NCBI RefSeq assembly: GCF_035989285.1
Contig: NZ_CP108513.1
Span: 7,006,001-7,070,000, forward strand
Direction: 5' to 3'
Source of the DNA: Streptomyces sp. NBC_01235
GTDB taxonomy: Bacteria > Actinomycetota > Actinomycetes > Streptomycetales > Streptomycetaceae
DNA: 64,000 bases
Each line of letters opens with the position of its first letter. Positions within the stretch are counted from its first letter, which is position 1. Below the pieces are notes generated by a model, which saw only the letters and a list, made by a program, of their open reading frames with translations, searched no databases and had not been told where the DNA came from. Both the position numbers and the translations under genes were made by a program. Of the stretch, positions 8,433 to 18,502 are shown piece by piece.

Positions 8433-9524
8433 ATGAGTCCTCGCGCCGGGAAGAACACCGGCCCCACCCCCCACACCCTCGCCTTCGTCGAGAGCCCGGT
8501 GCAGCTCCTGAACGTCCTGGAGTGGGCGCACGCCCGGGAACTCCACCGGAAGGAGGAGCCCGGCGCGGGGTTCACCCTCGTCGTCCTGTCCCCGACCGAC
8601 CCGATGACCCGCGGCCAGCTGCGCCGCATGGCCGAACTGGCCCGTAGGGAAGGCCACACGGTCCGCTGGGAGGAGGCCCGCGGCGGCGCCTTCGCCCCCT
8701 TCCGCACGATCGGCGGCCTCACCCGGCTGCTGCGGCGCGCGGAACGGATGGTGATGGGCGACCCGTTCTCCCGTTACGTCCAACTGCTGCTGACGATCAC
8801 CAGGGCCGGCGAACTGGTCGTGGTGGACGACGGCACGGCGACGATGGAGTTCGTGGGCCAACTCGCCCGCGGCGAACGCCTCGTGCGCTGGCACCGCAAG
8901 GGCGGCCGGTCCGGCCCCCGCGACGTGCTCTTCGCCCCGGTCTCCGGCGCGGCCCGCCGCCGTCTCACCCCGAGCGCCGACCGCCGGGTCGAGGTCTTCT
9001 CCTCCATGCCGATAGAGGAGGCCCCCGACGGCGTCACGCTCACGTCCAACGACTTCGCCTGGACCCGCGACCGCTTCGGCCCGCCGCGTGTGACGAAGAG
9101 CGCGGACATGGTGGGCACCTCGCTGGTGGAGACGGGGGTGGTGGACGCCGACCGTTACCTGGCGGCGGTCCAGGCGCTGGCCAGGGCCCACGGCGCCACC
9201 CGCTACTTCGCGCACCGCCGCGAGAGCGCGGACAAACTCCACCGACTGGCGGTCGAGACGGGTCTGGAGGTCGTCCGCCCGGAGCTCCCCCTGGAACTGA
9301 TCGCCCGCAGGGGCCCGATAGGCCGGACGGTGCTCAGCTTCCCGTCGACGGTCGTCCACACGCTGCCCCTGGCGCTCTCCGGGACCGACGTCCGGGTGGC
9401 CGTCTGCGACATCGACCCGGCCTGGCTGACGGAACACGCCTCGCCCAGAGCGCAGGGGTTCCTGTCCGGCGTGACGGGAACGGCGACGGACGTGCACCGG
9501 CTGGCGGCGGTGAGCGCGATCTGA
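8433..9524 (+). CDS. Putative sialyltransferase-like glycosyltransferase
   Basis: A 363-residue protein starting at ATG 8433, 43 bp after neuB. The opening AFVESPVQLLN resembles the first strand-loop of GT52-like sialyltransferases, and the C-terminal half has ELIARRGPIGR and FPSTVVHTLPLALSG, which look like the acceptor loop and Ser/Thr motif of that GT-B group. No signal peptide or membrane segment is seen. As last gene of the rightward wall operon it may transfer the CMP-activated nonulosonic acid made by neuB/neuA. The family assignment is by motif resemblance only. Confidence 0.7.
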   Translation: MSPRAGKNTGPTPHTLAFVESPVQLLNVLEWAHARELHRKEEPGAGFTLVVLSPTDPMTRGQLRRMAELARREGHTVRWEEARGGAFAPFRTIGGLTRLLRRAERMVMGDPFSRYVQLLLTITRAGELVVVDDGTATMEFVGQLARGERLVRWHRKGGRSGPRDVLFAPVSGAARRRLTPSADRRVEVFSSMPIEEAPDGVTLTSNDFAWTRDRFGPPRVTKSADMVGTSLVETGVVDADRYLAAVQALARAHGATRYFAHRRESADKLHRLAVETGLEVVRPELPLELIARRGPIGRTVLSFPSTVVHTLPLALSGTDVRVAVCDIDPAWLTEHASPRAQGFLSGVTGTATDVHRLAAVSAI

Positions 9525-9540
9525 GGGCGGCCGCGGGCTG

Positions 9541-10470
9541 TCAGCCCGGCTTGCGGGCCGGCAGGAAGGCGCGGGGGCTGTTCGGCCCCCTCGCCGGGTT
9601 CGAGCACGACCCGGGCCCGCACGTCGAACCCGGCGCCGGCCGGCAGGTCGGCCACCGCCTCCGGCCGCCGCCAGTAATAGTCCGAGATCGTGCGCCCGAA
9701 CCGCTCCGAGAGGTGCTGCTCCTCCCCGTCCCCGGTCTGGAAGGCGAGCAGCAGATACCCGCCGGGGACGAGGACGCGCCGGAACTCGCCGAGGACGGCG
9801 GGGAGTCGGCGGTCGGGTATGCGGATGACGGAGTACAGGCAACGTTTGCCCGTGAAGGAGCGGCGTCCGGTGCGTGCTCTGGGGGTCCCCCCCCCGGGGC
9901 CGAAGGCTGGGGGAGTGCCGGCCGAAGGCCCTCGTACTGGACGTACTTGGGTCTTCGTCCGGTGCGGCGAGTGGGGGCACCTCCCACGCCCTTGAGGCAG
10001 TGGGGGAGCGTGCCGGGCGTCGCGACGGGGCGAACGTCGCCTGTTACGGCACCAGCAGTCCTCCCAGGCTCCGGTCGGGCAGGTCGAGAGCGGTCATCGA
10101 CCCGACGTGGAACCGCACTCCGGGGATGGGTGCGGGCGGCCGGCGCCACCATGCGCGGCGAGACGTCGATCCCGAACACGGGGACGTCGACGGCGTGCAG
10201 CAGAGCGGTCACCGCCCCGGGCCCGCACCCCACGTCGGCGACGGGCTCGCTTCCCCGCCCCTTGACCGCTCGGCGAACCCGCAGATCAGTGCCCGGTCCC
10301 GAGGCCGCCGCCCGAGCCCGTCCGAGGGGAAGGCCTCGGCGAAGTCCTCGGCGATGGCGTCGTACGACTCCCGGGTGGCACGAAGAAAGCCGGCCTCTTC
10401 GTCTCCGCTCACGTCCACGCGCATGTCCACGTCCACGCCTGCGTCCACGTTCCGGTCTGCGTCCGTCATG
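9541..10470 (-). pseudogene. Class I SAM-dependent methyltransferase, frameshifted and interrupted by a repeat
   Basis: The ATG at 10470 overlaps the stop of the upstream small gene (ATGA). Recognisable pieces lie in three frames: an N-terminal ATRESYDAIAEDFAEAFPSD block, then in another frame the SAM-binding VADVGCGPGAVTALL and VFGIDVSPRMV, then LDLPDRSLGGLLVP up to a TAA. After about 180 bp of repeat the homology resumes with LYSVIRIPD, GEFRRVLVPGGYLLLAFQ, and finishes in yet another frame as RAFLPARKPG. At least four frame changes plus the insertion make this non-functional. Breakpoints are approximate. Confidence 0.8.
9868..10040. repeat. MITE-like Streptomyces repeat inside the methyltransferase pseudogene
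   Basis: The segment contains two GC-rich palindromic blocks, at 9880-9920 and 9970-10008, joined by sequence I associate with a dispersed Streptomyces intergenic element. It sits exactly where methyltransferase homology breaks off and later resumes, so it is best read as an insertion. The ends are not sharp and I see no clear target-site duplication. Confidence 0.6.
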
Positions 10471-10714
10471 GGGGCGCACGCCACCGCTCGTCCTGTTCCT
10501 CTTCCTCCTCCCAACGGCCGAACCCGTCGAAGAAGCTTTCCTCGCTCTCGGTGCGCCCCCGGTCCCGCCACCAGGAGATCACCCACACCACACCCCCGAG
10601 CGCACACACCGTGACGGTCATCACCGTCAGCCCGGTCAGCGTCAGTGCCGCTATGCCTCTCGCCAGAATCCCGGGGATCCGCTCCTCACCGCAGCCGCAC
10701 GTCATCCTGTCCAT
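10466..10714 (-). CDS. Small single-pass membrane protein
   Basis: An 82-residue frame from ATG 10714; the frame is open upstream to a GTG at 10816, giving 116 residues, and neither start has a strong SD. The product has a Cys-containing N-terminus (MTCGCGEERIP), one membrane helix (LTLTGLTVMTVTVCALGGVV) and an acidic tail with a Glu run (RWEEEEEQDERW). Its TGA overlaps the start of the methyltransferase pseudogene, so the two were once an operon. No family recognised. Confidence 0.5.
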   Translation of the reverse strand: MDRMTCGCGEERIPGILARGIAALTLTGLTVMTVTVCALGGVVWVISWWRDRGRTESEESFFDGFGRWEEEEEQDERWRAPP

Positions 10715-11007
10715 GAGGGCACCGTGCCCGTCGTACGCCTGTTCGTCGCGCTGCGTGGCGGAATCGCCGCGTGGCGGTGATGATTCCGGGATCGGTCCCG
10801 TTCCGTGGACAGGCACGGCGTGCCATCAGTGGTCCGTGGTATCCGTGAGAGGAAGGAAGAAATGTGGGTGCCGACCGCGAAATCGGCGGAGTTTACCCAC
10901 CCCCCACAGCAGCCATGCGCCGCGCGGCCGACTTTTCTTCGCCTGACGGGTTGAAGTTTTGTTGATCGTAGGTCGGTCGACCGCTCCGGCGTCCTACCCT
11001 TCAGAGG

Positions 11008-12276
11008 GTGAAGCAACTGATGTCCCGAGAGTCCGAGGCCGATCCTTCCGGGGAAGACGTGCTCCCCGATGCCCAGCGGGTTGCCCTTCCCGGCACCCTG
11101 CCGGAGGCGCTGCGCGCAGAACTCGTGGCCTTCCGCCGCGACCTGCACATGCACCCCGAGCTCGGCAACCAGGAGTTCCGTACGACGGCCGCGATCAAGG
11201 CCCGCCTCGAGAAGGCGGGGCTGAAGCCGCGCGTGCTCGCCATCGGGACCGGCCTCATCTGTGACATCGGGGTGGTGGACGGACGGGCCGACGGCGTTCC
11301 CGTCCTCGCGATGCGGGCCGACATCGACGCGCTGCCCATCCCGGACATGAAGAGCGAGTGCGCCTACCGCTCGACCGTGCCCGACCGCGCGCACGCCTGC
11401 GGCCACGACGTGCACACCACCGTCGTCCTCGGCGCCGGCCTGGTCCTGGCGGAGCTGCACCGGCAGGGGCGGCTTCCGCGGCCCGTGCGGCTGATCTTCC
11501 AGCCCGCCGAGGAGGTGCTGCCCGGCGGCGCCGCCGACGCCATCGAGTGCGGGGCGCTGGACGGCGTCGGGCGGATCATCGCCGTGCACTGCGACCCCCG
11601 CGTCGACGCCGGCAAGGTCGGACTGCGGGAAGGCGCCATCACCTCCGCCTGCGACCGGCTGGAGATCGCCCTGGACGGCCCCGGCGGCCACACCGCCCGC
11701 CCCCACCTGACCACCGACCTCGTCACCGCCGCCGCCCGGGTCGTCACCGACGTGCCCGCGCTGGTCGGCCGCCGCATGGACACGCGCGCCGGGCTCGCCG
11801 TCACCTGGGGCCGGATCGAGAGCGGGCACGCGCCGAACGTCATCCCGCAGCACGCCGAGCTCTCCGGGACCGTCCGCTGCCTGGACCTCGAGGCGTGGCG
11901 GCAGGCCCCGGACATCGTCGTCGCGGCGATCGACGAGGTCGCCAACCTGCACCGGGCCAAGTCGGAGATCAACTACGTGCGGGGCGTCCCGCCCGTGGTC
12001 AACGACGCCGACGTCACCGCGCTGCTGCGGGACGCCATGGTCGCCCGGCGCGACGAAGAGGCCGTGGAGGGCACCGAGCAGAGCCTCGGCGGCGAGGACT
12101 TCTCCTGGTACTTGGAGCGGGTGCCCGGCGCGATGGCCCGGCTGGGCGTCCGCACGCCCGGTGAGCGCACCGTGCGCGATCTGCACCAGGGCGACTTCGA
12201 CGCCGACGAGTCGGCGATCACCGTCGGCGTGGAGCTCTTCACGGCGGCGGCGCTGCTGGACGCGGCCCAGAGGTGA
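11008..12276 (+). CDS. M20-family metal-dependent amidohydrolase
   Basis: A 422-residue enzyme of the M20 amidohydrolase/aminoacylase type (hippurate hydrolase and AmiA/AmiB-like). Metal ligands are visible in HACGHDVHTT (about residue 128), the catalytic Glu region in PAEEVLPGGA, the dimerisation-domain GGHTARPH, and the C-terminal GGEDFSWYL (about 360). Such enzymes hydrolyse N-acyl or peptide amide bonds with one or two zinc or manganese ions; the substrate cannot be told. GTG 11008 is chosen because a TACCCT box ends 7 nt before it, suggesting a leaderless transcript; ATG 11020 is an alternative. In Mycobacterium tuberculosis related amidohydrolases (amiA1, amiB1) sit in the corresponding nucleoside-salvage cluster. 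Confidence 0.88.
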   Translation: MKQLMSRESEADPSGEDVLPDAQRVALPGTLPEALRAELVAFRRDLHMHPELGNQEFRTTAAIKARLEKAGLKPRVLAIGTGLICDIGVVDGRADGVPVLAMRADIDALPIPDMKSECAYRSTVPDRAHACGHDVHTTVVLGAGLVLAELHRQGRLPRPVRLIFQPAEEVLPGGAADAIECGALDGVGRIIAVHCDPRVDAGKVGLREGAITSACDRLEIALDGPGGHTARPHLTTDLVTAAARVVTDVPALVGRRMDTRAGLAVTWGRIESGHAPNVIPQHAELSGTVRCLDLEAWRQAPDIVVAAIDEVANLHRAKSEINYVRGVPPVVNDADVTALLRDAMVARRDEEAVEGTEQSLGGEDFSWYLERVPGAMARLGVRTPGERTVRDLHQGDFDADESAITVGVELFTAAALLDAAQR

Positions 12277-12296
12277 GCCGACGACGGCGGAACGGC

Positions 12297-12329
12297 TGAG
12301 GCCGTCCGACACCGAGTCGGACGGCCTCA
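12297..12329. terminator. Terminator hairpin after amidohydrolase
   Basis: A perfect 14-bp inverted repeat (TGAGGCCGTCCGAC and its complement) around a 5-nt loop lies 20 bp after the amidohydrolase stop and before the end of the convergent lipoprotein gene, so it may serve both. Confidence 0.8.
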
Positions 12330-12382
12330 CCAGAAGCTGCGGGGTCCTGAGGGCGGCAGGTGCGGCGCTCGCGGCTGTGCCC

Positions 12383-12838
12383 TCACATGGGGTGCGTGCC
12401 GGACACGACGGCTATCCTCCAGGTCGCCGCACCCTTGCTGACGTGCACGGACAAGGCCTGTTCGACGAGGTCCGTGTAGACCTGTCCGATGGTGATGGGC
12501 CCGTCGCACTTGACGCGGTTGGGGGCCTGGTCCGGGTGCTTGCGGTCGACGATGGTCACCGTGCCCGCTCCCGAGCAGCTGGCGTGGACGGTGTAGGCGT
12601 CCGTCACCGGTTCGAACGCGGGAAGGTCGGTGTCCGCGGTGCCCTCGGTCACGGGGACGAGGAGCCGAGCCCCGGCCGGAAGGTCGAGTCCCGATCCCCT
12701 GACGGGCTTGACGGACTGCCCGGAGCGCGCGGCGGGGGAGCTCTTGGCGTCGTGCGGTGCGGTGTCGTCGGTTGCCGTGCAGGCGGCCGTGAGCAACACG
12801 ACGAGCAGCGCGGGGACGGCGATGGCGCCGCGGCCCAT
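12383..12838 (-). CDS. Small lipoprotein
   Basis: A 151-residue protein from ATG 12838 with AAGGAG about 6 nt upstream. The N-terminus MGRGAIAVPALLVVLLTAAC is a lipoprotein signal with lipobox LTAAC, so it should be anchored outside the membrane. After a Ser/Ala/Pro-rich linker the domain (about residues 50-151) has two Cys residues (HASCSGAG and RVKCDGP) that could form a disulfide. It is about 70 bp downstream of a secreted-protein gene on the same strand. No family recognised. Confidence 0.75.
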   Translation of the reverse strand: MGRGAIAVPALLVVLLTAACTATDDTAPHDAKSSPAARSGQSVKPVRGSGLDLPAGARLLVPVTEGTADTDLPAFEPVTDAYTVHASCSGAGTVTIVDRKHPDQAPNRVKCDGPITIGQVYTDLVEQALSVHVSKGAATWRIAVVSGTHPM

Positions 12839-12906
12839 GGATTCTCCTTGGTGGGATGCCGCGGCCCCGGCGGGAATTCCGGGGTCGCGCACATGGTCGA
12901 CCGGGG

Positions 12907-13548
12907 TCAGTTGATCTCCCAGCCCTCTCGGTAGGGCGCCCACACCGTCATGTTCCTCTTGTTGGTCACCGAGCAGTCGCCGTGCAGGGTGGCCGTGTAA
13001 CCCTGGATGTTCTCCTTCATGATTCCGTAGTCGCCGGTCACGGTGGAGTGGGCCTTCACCTTGCCGCTGGTCCCCACGTTCAGTGACGACGTCCAGCTCT
13101 TCGCGGCATTGACGTTGACTTCGGCTTTGATTTGCCCGAGCCACCTCACCTTGAGCTCTTTGCTGATGGTGAGGGAGGCGCCGATGGTCGTGGTTCCCGA
13201 CCGCTGCGAGGTGAAGCTGTAATCGATCGCGTAGGACTTGTTGTTCGTGACGTACGTCGAATACTTGACGGACATCGTGTTCTTCACGTTCTTCGTGATG
13301 TGGACGAAGTCCCCGGTCACGCTGCAGTGGCTGCCTGACGAGGATTGGGGCTCCTTGAGCGTCGGGCCGTCGACTTCGCCGGTGATCGGACGGTCCTCGT
13401 CCAGCGGCTTGTCGCTCTCCACCCCGGTCACCGGCGCCGTCGAGTCGGCGGCCGGCGGTTGCGCATCGAGGTCTCCCGCGAGTGCCGGTGTCGCACTTCC
13501 CATGAGCAGCAGACCGGTCATGACTGCTGCAGCATGCATCTTCAACAC
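12907..13548 (-). CDS. Secreted protein, Thr/Ser/Lys-rich
   Basis: A 213-residue protein starting at GTG 13548, which has a GGGGG SD-like run 5 nt upstream. A Sec signal peptide is clear (hydrophobic AVMTGLLLMGSATPALA, cleavage near residue 25). The mature part begins with an acidic Pro-rich segment and continues as alternating polar/hydrophobic sequence rich in Thr, Ser, Asn and Lys, suggesting beta-strands (for example TTTIGASLTISKELKV). Two Cys (SHCSVTGD and HGDCSVT) bracket this region and sit in similar SV-T contexts, perhaps disulfide-paired. Codon use is less GC-rich at third positions than its neighbours. I do not recognise a family; a beta-rich or pore-forming type fold is only a guess. 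Confidence 0.72.
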   Translation of the reverse strand: MLKMHAAAVMTGLLLMGSATPALAGDLDAQPPAADSTAPVTGVESDKPLDEDRPITGEVDGPTLKEPQSSSGSHCSVTGDFVHITKNVKNTMSVKYSTYVTNNKSYAIDYSFTSQRSGTTTIGASLTISKELKVRWLGQIKAEVNVNAAKSWTSSLNVGTSGKVKAHSTVTGDYGIMKENIQGYTATLHGDCSVTNKRNMTVWAPYREGWEIN

Positions 13549-14075
13549 ATGTACCCCCTGAATGGGCGGCCCCCGGTGAGGGCTGCCGTGGCATGAGCAT
13601 TACAGCAGGCAACGCCGAACAACAGGCAATTGAGCAGATCTTGAGGTGTACGGACCAATTGATTCGCCGGACCCTCGCCAAGGAGGTGAAGCGGGTATCC
13701 GGAGTCGTGCGATGCATGAATGCCACCGGCTCGATCGCGCGGTTTATGCGCCCGCTCCCGGCTTTGCCGTGTCCGGTGCCACGAACTCGGCGTTGCCGTG
13801 TCCGGTGCCACGAACTCGGCGATCTCCATCCGTCGGCCGTCGACGAGTCGGGGGGCCGCGCGGAGCGGTGCGCGGGCCGGAGTGGAGCGCGGGCGCGGGC
13901 CGGTGCGGCAGGTGTCCCTGCCGATCGCGCCCTCGTCGGCCGCCAAGTCGGCACCTGGCCCGAAAGGTGCCCCTTCATCACCTTGTGTCACTCACCCGTA
14001 ACCCCGGGGCCGCACTTGTAACCCAACCCCGGCACGAATCGATAACGGCCGCGAGAAACCCCGTTCCCCTCCCCT
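13549..14075. other. Intergenic region without convincing gene
   Basis: Open frames cross this stretch but none shows domain features, a good start or an SD. Its one clear structure is the 29-bp tandem duplication annotated separately. The right end leads into the operator and promoter of the first BMP lipoprotein gene. Confidence 0.5.
13764..13821. repeat. Perfect 29-bp tandem duplication
   Basis: Two identical 29-bp copies abut (13764-13792 and 13793-13821), each beginning TTGCCGTGTCCGGTG. They lie in noncoding sequence upstream of the BMP genes. This looks like a recent slippage or duplication event. Confidence 0.85.
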
Positions 14076-14089
14076 TCTACGCGCGTTAC
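14076..14089. promoter_or_regulatory. Nucleoside-regulon operator, bmp1 promoter
   Basis: TCTACGCGCGTTAC: the left half and ACGCGCGT core match the palindrome found at five other nucleoside genes here. The right half merges into a TACTGT -10-like box (14087-14092), so a bound repressor would block the promoter of the first BMP lipoprotein gene. Confidence 0.7.
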
Positions 14090-14202
14090 TGTGCGCCGGA
14101 ATCGCCACCGGGAACGGCTCGTCGGGGAAGCCCTCACGGAACGGCGCCACCAAGGGGAAAGCGGGCCGGTCACGGCGCCGTGGGGATGAAGGGGTGCTTG
14201 CT

Positions 14203-15279
14203 ATGCGTTTCATGTCTCGGAGGACCAGATTCTCCCGGGCCGCGGTGACCGTCGCGGTCGTCGCGCTCGCCGCCGCCGGCTGCGGCAAGTCCAGCACCGA
14301 CTCCAAGTCGAGCGACTCGGAATCCAGCAGCGGCACATACTCGGGCAAGGGCATCGGCCTCGCGTACGACATCGGCGGCAAGGGCGACCAGTCGTTCAAC
14401 GACGCCGCCTACGCCGGTTTCCAGAAGGCCGAGAAGGAGTTCAAGCTCGGCGGCCAGGACATCGAGCCGCAGGACGGCGAGTCCGACGCGGACAAGGTGC
14501 AGCGCCTCACCCAGCTCGCCCAGGCCGGCTACAACCCGGTGATCGGCGTCGGCTTCGCCTACGCGCCGGCCGTCAAGGAGGTCGCCGCCAAGTTCCCGAA
14601 GATCACCTTCGGGATCATCGACGACGAGCAGATCCAGGCGAAGAACGTCGCCGACATGGTCTTCCACGAGGAGCAGGCCTCGTACCTGGCCGGTGTCGCC
14701 GCCGCCAAGGCCTCCAAGAAGGCGCACATCGGCTTCATCGGCGGTGTGGACATCCCGCTGATCCACAAGTTCGAGGCCGGGTACGTCCAGGGCGCCAAGT
14801 CGGTCAACCCGAGCATCAAGATCGAGTCGCAGTACCTGACCGAGACGGCTCAGGAAGGCGGCTTCTCCAGCCCCGACAAGGGCAAGGACGCGGCCGGCGG
14901 CCAGATCGAGGCCGGCGCGGACGTGCTGTACCACGCGGCCGGCCTGTCCGGTCAGGGCGTGATCACCGAGGCCGCCGCCAAGAAGGTGTGGGCCATCGGC
15001 GTCGACTCCGACCAGTACAACCAGAGCGCGCTGAAGGCGTACAAGGACTACGTCCTCGGCTCGGCCCTGAAGAACGTCGGCGGCGCCGTCTACGACCTCG
15101 TGAAGTCCGTCGTCGACGGCAAGCCGCTCTCCGGCGTGGTCCGCGGCAGCCTCTCCAACGACGGCGTCGGCTTCGCCGACTCCAACCCGAAGTACAAGGC
15201 GATGACGGACGTCGTCGCGGCCGTCGACAAGGCCAAGAAGGCCATCATCGACGGCACGGTCAAGGTCAACACCAAGTAA
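14203..15279 (+). CDS. BMP-family nucleoside-binding lipoprotein 1
   Basis: A 358-residue substrate-binding lipoprotein of the Bmp/TmpC (PnrA) family, which captures nucleosides for ABC import. The signal ends in a lipobox (LAAAGCGKSS), giving a diacylglyceryl-Cys anchor. Family features include IGGKGDQSFNDAAYAGFQ at the start of the mature domain, GVGFAYAPAV and GVDSDQYNQSALK. ATG 14203 is preferred for its AAGGGG SD 8 nt upstream; an in-frame GTG lies at 14194. It is followed by a terminator, its own operator-controlled paralog, and the ATPase-permease operon, so the pair supplies alternative receptors for one importer. Exact nucleoside preference is unknown. Confidence 0.92.
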   Translation: MRFMSRRTRFSRAAVTVAVVALAAAGCGKSSTDSKSSDSESSSGTYSGKGIGLAYDIGGKGDQSFNDAAYAGFQKAEKEFKLGGQDIEPQDGESDADKVQRLTQLAQAGYNPVIGVGFAYAPAVKEVAAKFPKITFGIIDDEQIQAKNVADMVFHEEQASYLAGVAAAKASKKAHIGFIGGVDIPLIHKFEAGYVQGAKSVNPSIKIESQYLTETAQEGGFSSPDKGKDAAGGQIEAGADVLYHAAGLSGQGVITEAAAKKVWAIGVDSDQYNQSALKAYKDYVLGSALKNVGGAVYDLVKSVVDGKPLSGVVRGSLSNDGVGFADSNPKYKAMTDVVAAVDKAKKAIIDGTVKVNTK

Positions 15280-15351
15280 CCGGCGGGTAACGTCCCCCAC
15301 GGGCCCGCACCGGCCCCGGCTACGCCCTTACGGGCGTCCTTGCAGCCCATG

Positions 15352-15376
15352 CGCCCCTTGCCTCCCGCAAGGGGCG
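15352..15376. terminator. Terminator hairpin after bmp1
   Basis: Inverted repeat CGCCCCTTGC / GCAAGGGGCG with a 5-nt loop. A weaker ACGCCC/GGGCGT hairpin precedes it at 15322-15337. It separates the two BMP genes into independent units. Confidence 0.75.
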
Positions 15377-15453
15377 TTCTGCTGTCCGTAACCTGGGCTC
15401 CATCTGTGGCCACAGCTCGGTAACGGACCGGACAGAAGGGTTTTTCCGTCCGG

Positions 15454-15467
15454 TCTACGCGCGTTAC
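15454..15467. promoter_or_regulatory. Nucleoside-regulon operator, bmp2 promoter
   Basis: TCTACGCGCGTTAC, identical to the bmp1 copy, again running into a -10-like box (TACGCT, 15465-15470), 55-68 bp before the bmp2 start. Confidence 0.7.
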
Positions 15468-15521
15468 GCTGCGGCGGAACCAGCGCCTGGTTTGGGCGCT
15501 TGCACAAAGGAGTCAAGTTCC

Positions 15522-16574
15522 ATGCGCCGGGTGTCCCGAATCGCGGCTGCGGGTGTTGCCACCGCAGCTCTCGCCGTGACCGTTTCCGCTTGTGGAAGCT
15601 CGTCCACGTCGTCCTCCTCCTCCAACAGCAGCGACAAGAACCTGGGCCTCGCGCTCGCGTACGACGTCGGCGGCAAGGGTGACCAGTCCTTCAACGACGC
15701 CGCGACGGCCGGCCTGACCAAGGCCGACAAGGAGTTCGGCTACAAGTCCACCGCCGTCGAGCCGCAGGACGGCGAGTCGGACGCGGACAAGGTGCAGCGC
15801 CTGGAGAGCCTCGCCAAGCAGGGCTACAACCCGGTGATCGGCGTCGGCTTCGCCTACGCGCCGGCCGTCAAGGAGGTCGCGGCCAAGTACCCGAAGACCA
15901 CCTTCGGCATCGTCGACGACGAGCAGATCAAGGCCGACAACGTCGCCGACCTCGTCTTCCACGAGGAGCAGGCCTCCTACCTGGCCGGCGTCGCCGCCGC
16001 CAAGGCCACCAAGACCAACACCGTCGGCTTCGTCGGCGGCGTGGACGTCCCGCTGATCCACAAGTTCGAGGCGGGCTTCAAGCAGGGCGTCACGGACACC
16101 AAGAAGGGCGTCACGGTCAAGTCGCAGTACCTGACCGAGACCGCCGCCGAGGGTGGCTTCTCCAGCCCCGACAAGGGTGAGAGCGCTGCCGAGGGCCAGA
16201 TCGACGCCGGTGCGGACGTCGTCTACGCCGCCGCCGGTCTGTCCGGCCAGGGTGTCATCAAGGCCGCCAACGCCCACAAGGTCTGGGCCATCGGCGTCGA
16301 CTCCGACCAGTACAAGCAGGACGCGCTGAAGGCGTACAAGGCCTCGATCCTCACCTCGGCCATGAAGAACGTCGAGGGCGCGGTCTACACGCTGGCCAAG
16401 TCCGTGCACGACGGCAAGCCGGCCACCGGCGTGGTCCGCGGCAGCCTCGAGAACGGCGGTGTGAGCGTGTCGAACTCGAACCCGACCTTCGCGAACAACG
16501 CCGACATCCAGGCCGCGATCAAGAAGGCCGAAGAGGGCATCAAGAACGGCTCCATCACGGTGAAGACCTCCTGA
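15522..16574 (+). CDS. BMP-family nucleoside-binding lipoprotein 2
   Basis: A 350-residue paralog of the preceding protein, nearly collinear with it and mostly identical over long blocks (GVGFAYAPAVKEVAAK, LTETAAEGGFSSPDKG, GVDSDQYKQDALKAYK). It carries a lipoprotein signal with VSACGSS at the lipobox, followed by a Ser-rich linker. ATG 15522 has AAGGAG 10 nt upstream. It should deliver nucleosides to the ABC importer encoded immediately downstream. Keeping two receptors with separate operators suggests different ligand ranges or dosage; sequence alone does not show which. Confidence 0.92.
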   Translation: MRRVSRIAAAGVATAALAVTVSACGSSSTSSSSSNSSDKNLGLALAYDVGGKGDQSFNDAATAGLTKADKEFGYKSTAVEPQDGESDADKVQRLESLAKQGYNPVIGVGFAYAPAVKEVAAKYPKTTFGIVDDEQIKADNVADLVFHEEQASYLAGVAAAKATKTNTVGFVGGVDVPLIHKFEAGFKQGVTDTKKGVTVKSQYLTETAAEGGFSSPDKGESAAEGQIDAGADVVYAAAGLSGQGVIKAANAHKVWAIGVDSDQYKQDALKAYKASILTSAMKNVEGAVYTLAKSVHDGKPATGVVRGSLENGGVSVSNSNPTFANNADIQAAIKKAEEGIKNGSITVKTS

Positions 16575-16645
16575 CCCCACGGTGCTGAACCGGTCAGAAC
16601 CCTTGGCCGCGGAGCCGCTGCAATGACAGCGTTACGGCCACGGAA

Positions 16646-16678
16646 CGGGGCGCGGAGAGAATGTCTCCTCGCGCCCCG
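16646..16678. terminator. Terminator hairpin after bmp2
   Basis: CGGGGCGCG... pairs with ...CGCGCCCCG, with an inner AGAGA/TCTCT-type extension, about 70 bp after the bmp2 stop and upstream of the ABC operon promoter. Confidence 0.7.
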
Positions 16679-16789
16679 CTCGCGCGGCAGAATGCTCGGA
16701 ACGGATCGAGCCTGATCGAGATTGCTCGCAGTGAGGCTTTCAAGATCGCTAAAGGTCGATTCGGGCCGGGCACTATTTAAAGCAGGGGC

Positions 16790-16803
16790 GCTACGCGCGT
16801 AGA
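16790..16803. promoter_or_regulatory. Nucleoside-regulon operator, ABC importer operon
   Basis: GCTACGCGCGTAGA, a 12-bp perfect palindrome CTACGCGCGTAG at its centre, 29-42 bp before the ATPase start and just downstream of an AT-rich CTATTTAAAG stretch that may be the -10 region. Confidence 0.75.
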
Positions 16804-16831
16804 GCGGCCCCTTTCCCAAGGAGAGTGCGCC

Positions 16832-18498
<1,667 letters not shown>

Positions 18499-18502
<4 letters not shown>

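Noticed and set aside
13593..14021. Possible protein-coding frame in the intergenic region
   Set aside because: No SD or domain; it crosses the 29-bp tandem duplication, which shifts frame.
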